Source of the DNA: Terriglobales bacterium
GTDB lineage: Bacteria; Acidobacteriota; Terriglobia; Terriglobales; Acidobacteriaceae
Direction: 5' to 3'
NCBI GenBank assembly: GCA_015655365.1
Contig: JAATFE010000107.1
Coordinates: 1-6,794 of the forward strand
DNA: 6,794 nucleotides
Part shown: piece by piece, positions 6,337 to 6,794 of the stretch
Layout: each line of letters opens with the position of its first letter
Numbering within the stretch: position 1 is the first letter of the stretch
The notes under the pieces: generated by a model
Told to the model about the DNA's origin: nothing
The model's input: only the letters and a program-made list of their open reading frames with translations
Database searches by the model: none
Translations under genes and position numbers: made by a program

Positions 6337-6415
6337 CCGACAGGAATCCCTGTCAGGAGTCATCATCTGTCCGGCCTACCGGAAGGGACAGCGGTTAAGG
6401 GTGAACTCCATCACC
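6337..6415 (-). promoter_or_regulatory. Fluoride riboswitch (crcB RNA motif)
   Basis: Read on the minus strand, the RNA begins GGTGATGGAGTTCACC (6415-6400). This is the P1 hairpin GGTGA/TCACC with loop TGGAGT. It continues TTAACCGCT, then a P2 stem CTGTCC (6391-6386) with GGACAG (6372-6367), then ATGATGACTCC (6366-6356). The loop GGAGT (6409-6405) is complementary to ACTCC (6360-6356), giving the pseudoknot that defines the fluoride aptamer. A further hairpin (complement of 6337-6356) follows. All conserved segments of the crcB motif are present in order, and the gene downstream is crcB, so the assignment is strong. Fluoride binding should switch on crcB and the two DUF190 genes. Confidence 0.93.
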
Positions 6416-6430
6416 ACAACCACAAATTCA

Positions 6431-6460
6431 ATTACACAGGTACTTCGGGTTTCATGTCAA
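6431..6460 (-). promoter_or_regulatory. Sigma-70-type promoter of the fluoride operon
   Basis: On the minus strand a perfect -35 box TTGACA (complement of 6455-6460) is followed after 18 nt by TGTAAT (complement of 6431-6436). The predicted transcription start, around 6424, lies only about 9 nt before the first base of the fluoride aptamer, as expected for a riboswitch leader. The -35 box is 5 bp from the edge of repeat copy 2. Confidence 0.75.
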
Positions 6461-6465
6461 CCGCT

Positions 6466-6561
6466 TGAAGTTGTACCAGCTTGGGTGCCCCAGGTCTCGC
6501 TTCTGAAACCTGGGAGAGCACGAACTCAAGGTACTAAATCATCCAGTCAGAGACCTAGTTG
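6466..6561. repeat. Stem-loop intergenic repeat, copy 2 (without insert)
   Basis: This 96-bp element is about 90% identical to 4379-4516 with the 42-bp insert removed, in the same orientation, with no other gaps. Its outer arm GTACC-agc-TTGGGT (6473-6486) pairs with ACTCAAGGTAC; the one change from copy 1 there turns a G-C pair into G-T, which would still pair as G-U in plus-strand RNA. The inner stem CCCAGGT/ACCTGGG is shorter than in copy 1. The element lies between the ABC-F gene and the fluoride promoter and runs over the ABC-F stop codon, so it may serve as that gene's 3' hairpin. Confidence 0.8.
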
Positions 6562-6794
6562 TGCATTCCCTTCCATTCCGAATACGGTCCCTGGAAGTCT
6601 TCAATCCCGTCTTCCGTAAAGTTCCACAAGCGGGTACCCACTTCGTCGATTAGGTCGTGATCGTGCGTCACCAGCAGGACCGTGCCCTCGTAGCGCTGCA
6701 GCGCGATGTTGAGCGCGTTGATGGCTTCGAGATCGAGATGGTTCGTTGGCTCGTCGAAGATCAGGATGTTGGGCTTGGTCAGGATGAGCTTGCA
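6555..6794 (-). CDS. ABC-F family ATPase, C-terminal 79 residues (runs off right edge)
   Basis: The frame is open from the window edge to TAG at 6557-6555. The fragment contains the Walker B and D-loop LIFDEPTNHLDLEA (11-24) and the switch histidine in LLVTHDHDLID (40-50), then the short terminal segment IEDFQGPYSEW (64-74) typical of the second nucleotide-binding domain of soluble ABC-F proteins. There are no membrane segments. ABC-F proteins bind the ribosomal E site and act on translation or in ribosome protection; the ending without a long C-terminal extension resembles YbiT-type members, but the subfamily cannot be fixed from this piece. The ABC signature and first domain lie outside the window. 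Its last codon and stop fall inside repeat copy 2. Confidence 0.88.
   Translation of the reverse strand, partial: CKLILTKPNILIFDEPTNHLDLEAINALNIALQRYEGTVLLVTHDHDLIDEVGTRLWNFTEDGIEDFQGPYSEWKGMHN

Overview
The window looks like chromosomal DNA of an Acidobacteriota (Terriglobia-type) soil bacterium. This is inferred from the moderately GC-rich sequence, a DUF6526 membrane protein, a large multiheme cytochrome b/c fusion and a modular stem-loop intergenic repeat of a kind I associate with that phylum. No gene here is strictly diagnostic. There are no tRNAs, rRNAs, transposases or CRISPR arrays.

Layout: (1) Bases 1-306 (-) hold the N-terminus of an acyl-CoA dehydrogenase-like protein running off the left edge. 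(2) Divergent from it, 546-2597 (+) encodes a 683-residue protein with a signal peptide, eleven CXXCH haem-c motifs arranged as one haem plus five two-haem modules, and a C-terminal five-helix cytochrome b domain. It resembles the CbcL class of inner-membrane quinol:multihaem oxidoreductases. A 13-bp hairpin follows it. (3) On the minus strand, 4206-3106 encodes an exported protein with a His...Asn-Asn-Cys-Ala-Asp signature (possible permuted papain/NlpC-like fold). It overlaps by 8 bp a DUF6526 membrane protein (3113-2676). (4) A 415-bp spacer (4207-4621) carries one copy of a stem-loop repeat with an extra 42-bp hairpin inside. (5) On the minus strand, 6460-4622 is a complete fluoride-response operon: a TTGACA/TGTAAT promoter, a fluoride riboswitch (not listed as a gene; found by reading the leader), crcB (Fluc channel, probably starting at TTG), a fused two-domain DUF190 protein, and a one-domain DUF190 protein joined by an ATGA overlap. 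(6) A second copy of the repeat, lacking the 42-bp insert, lies between the riboswitch promoter and the end of an ABC-F ATPase gene (6794-6555, -) and includes that gene's stop codon.

The most coherent system is the fluoride operon. Fluoride would bind the leader RNA and turn on the Fluc channel plus three PII-like DUF190 domains. The 2+1 distribution of those domains, with translational coupling, suggests a pseudo-trimeric accessory or sensor complex; this is inference. The cytochrome stands alone between a divergent gene and a hairpin, so it appears monocistronic, and its electron acceptor is not encoded in the window.
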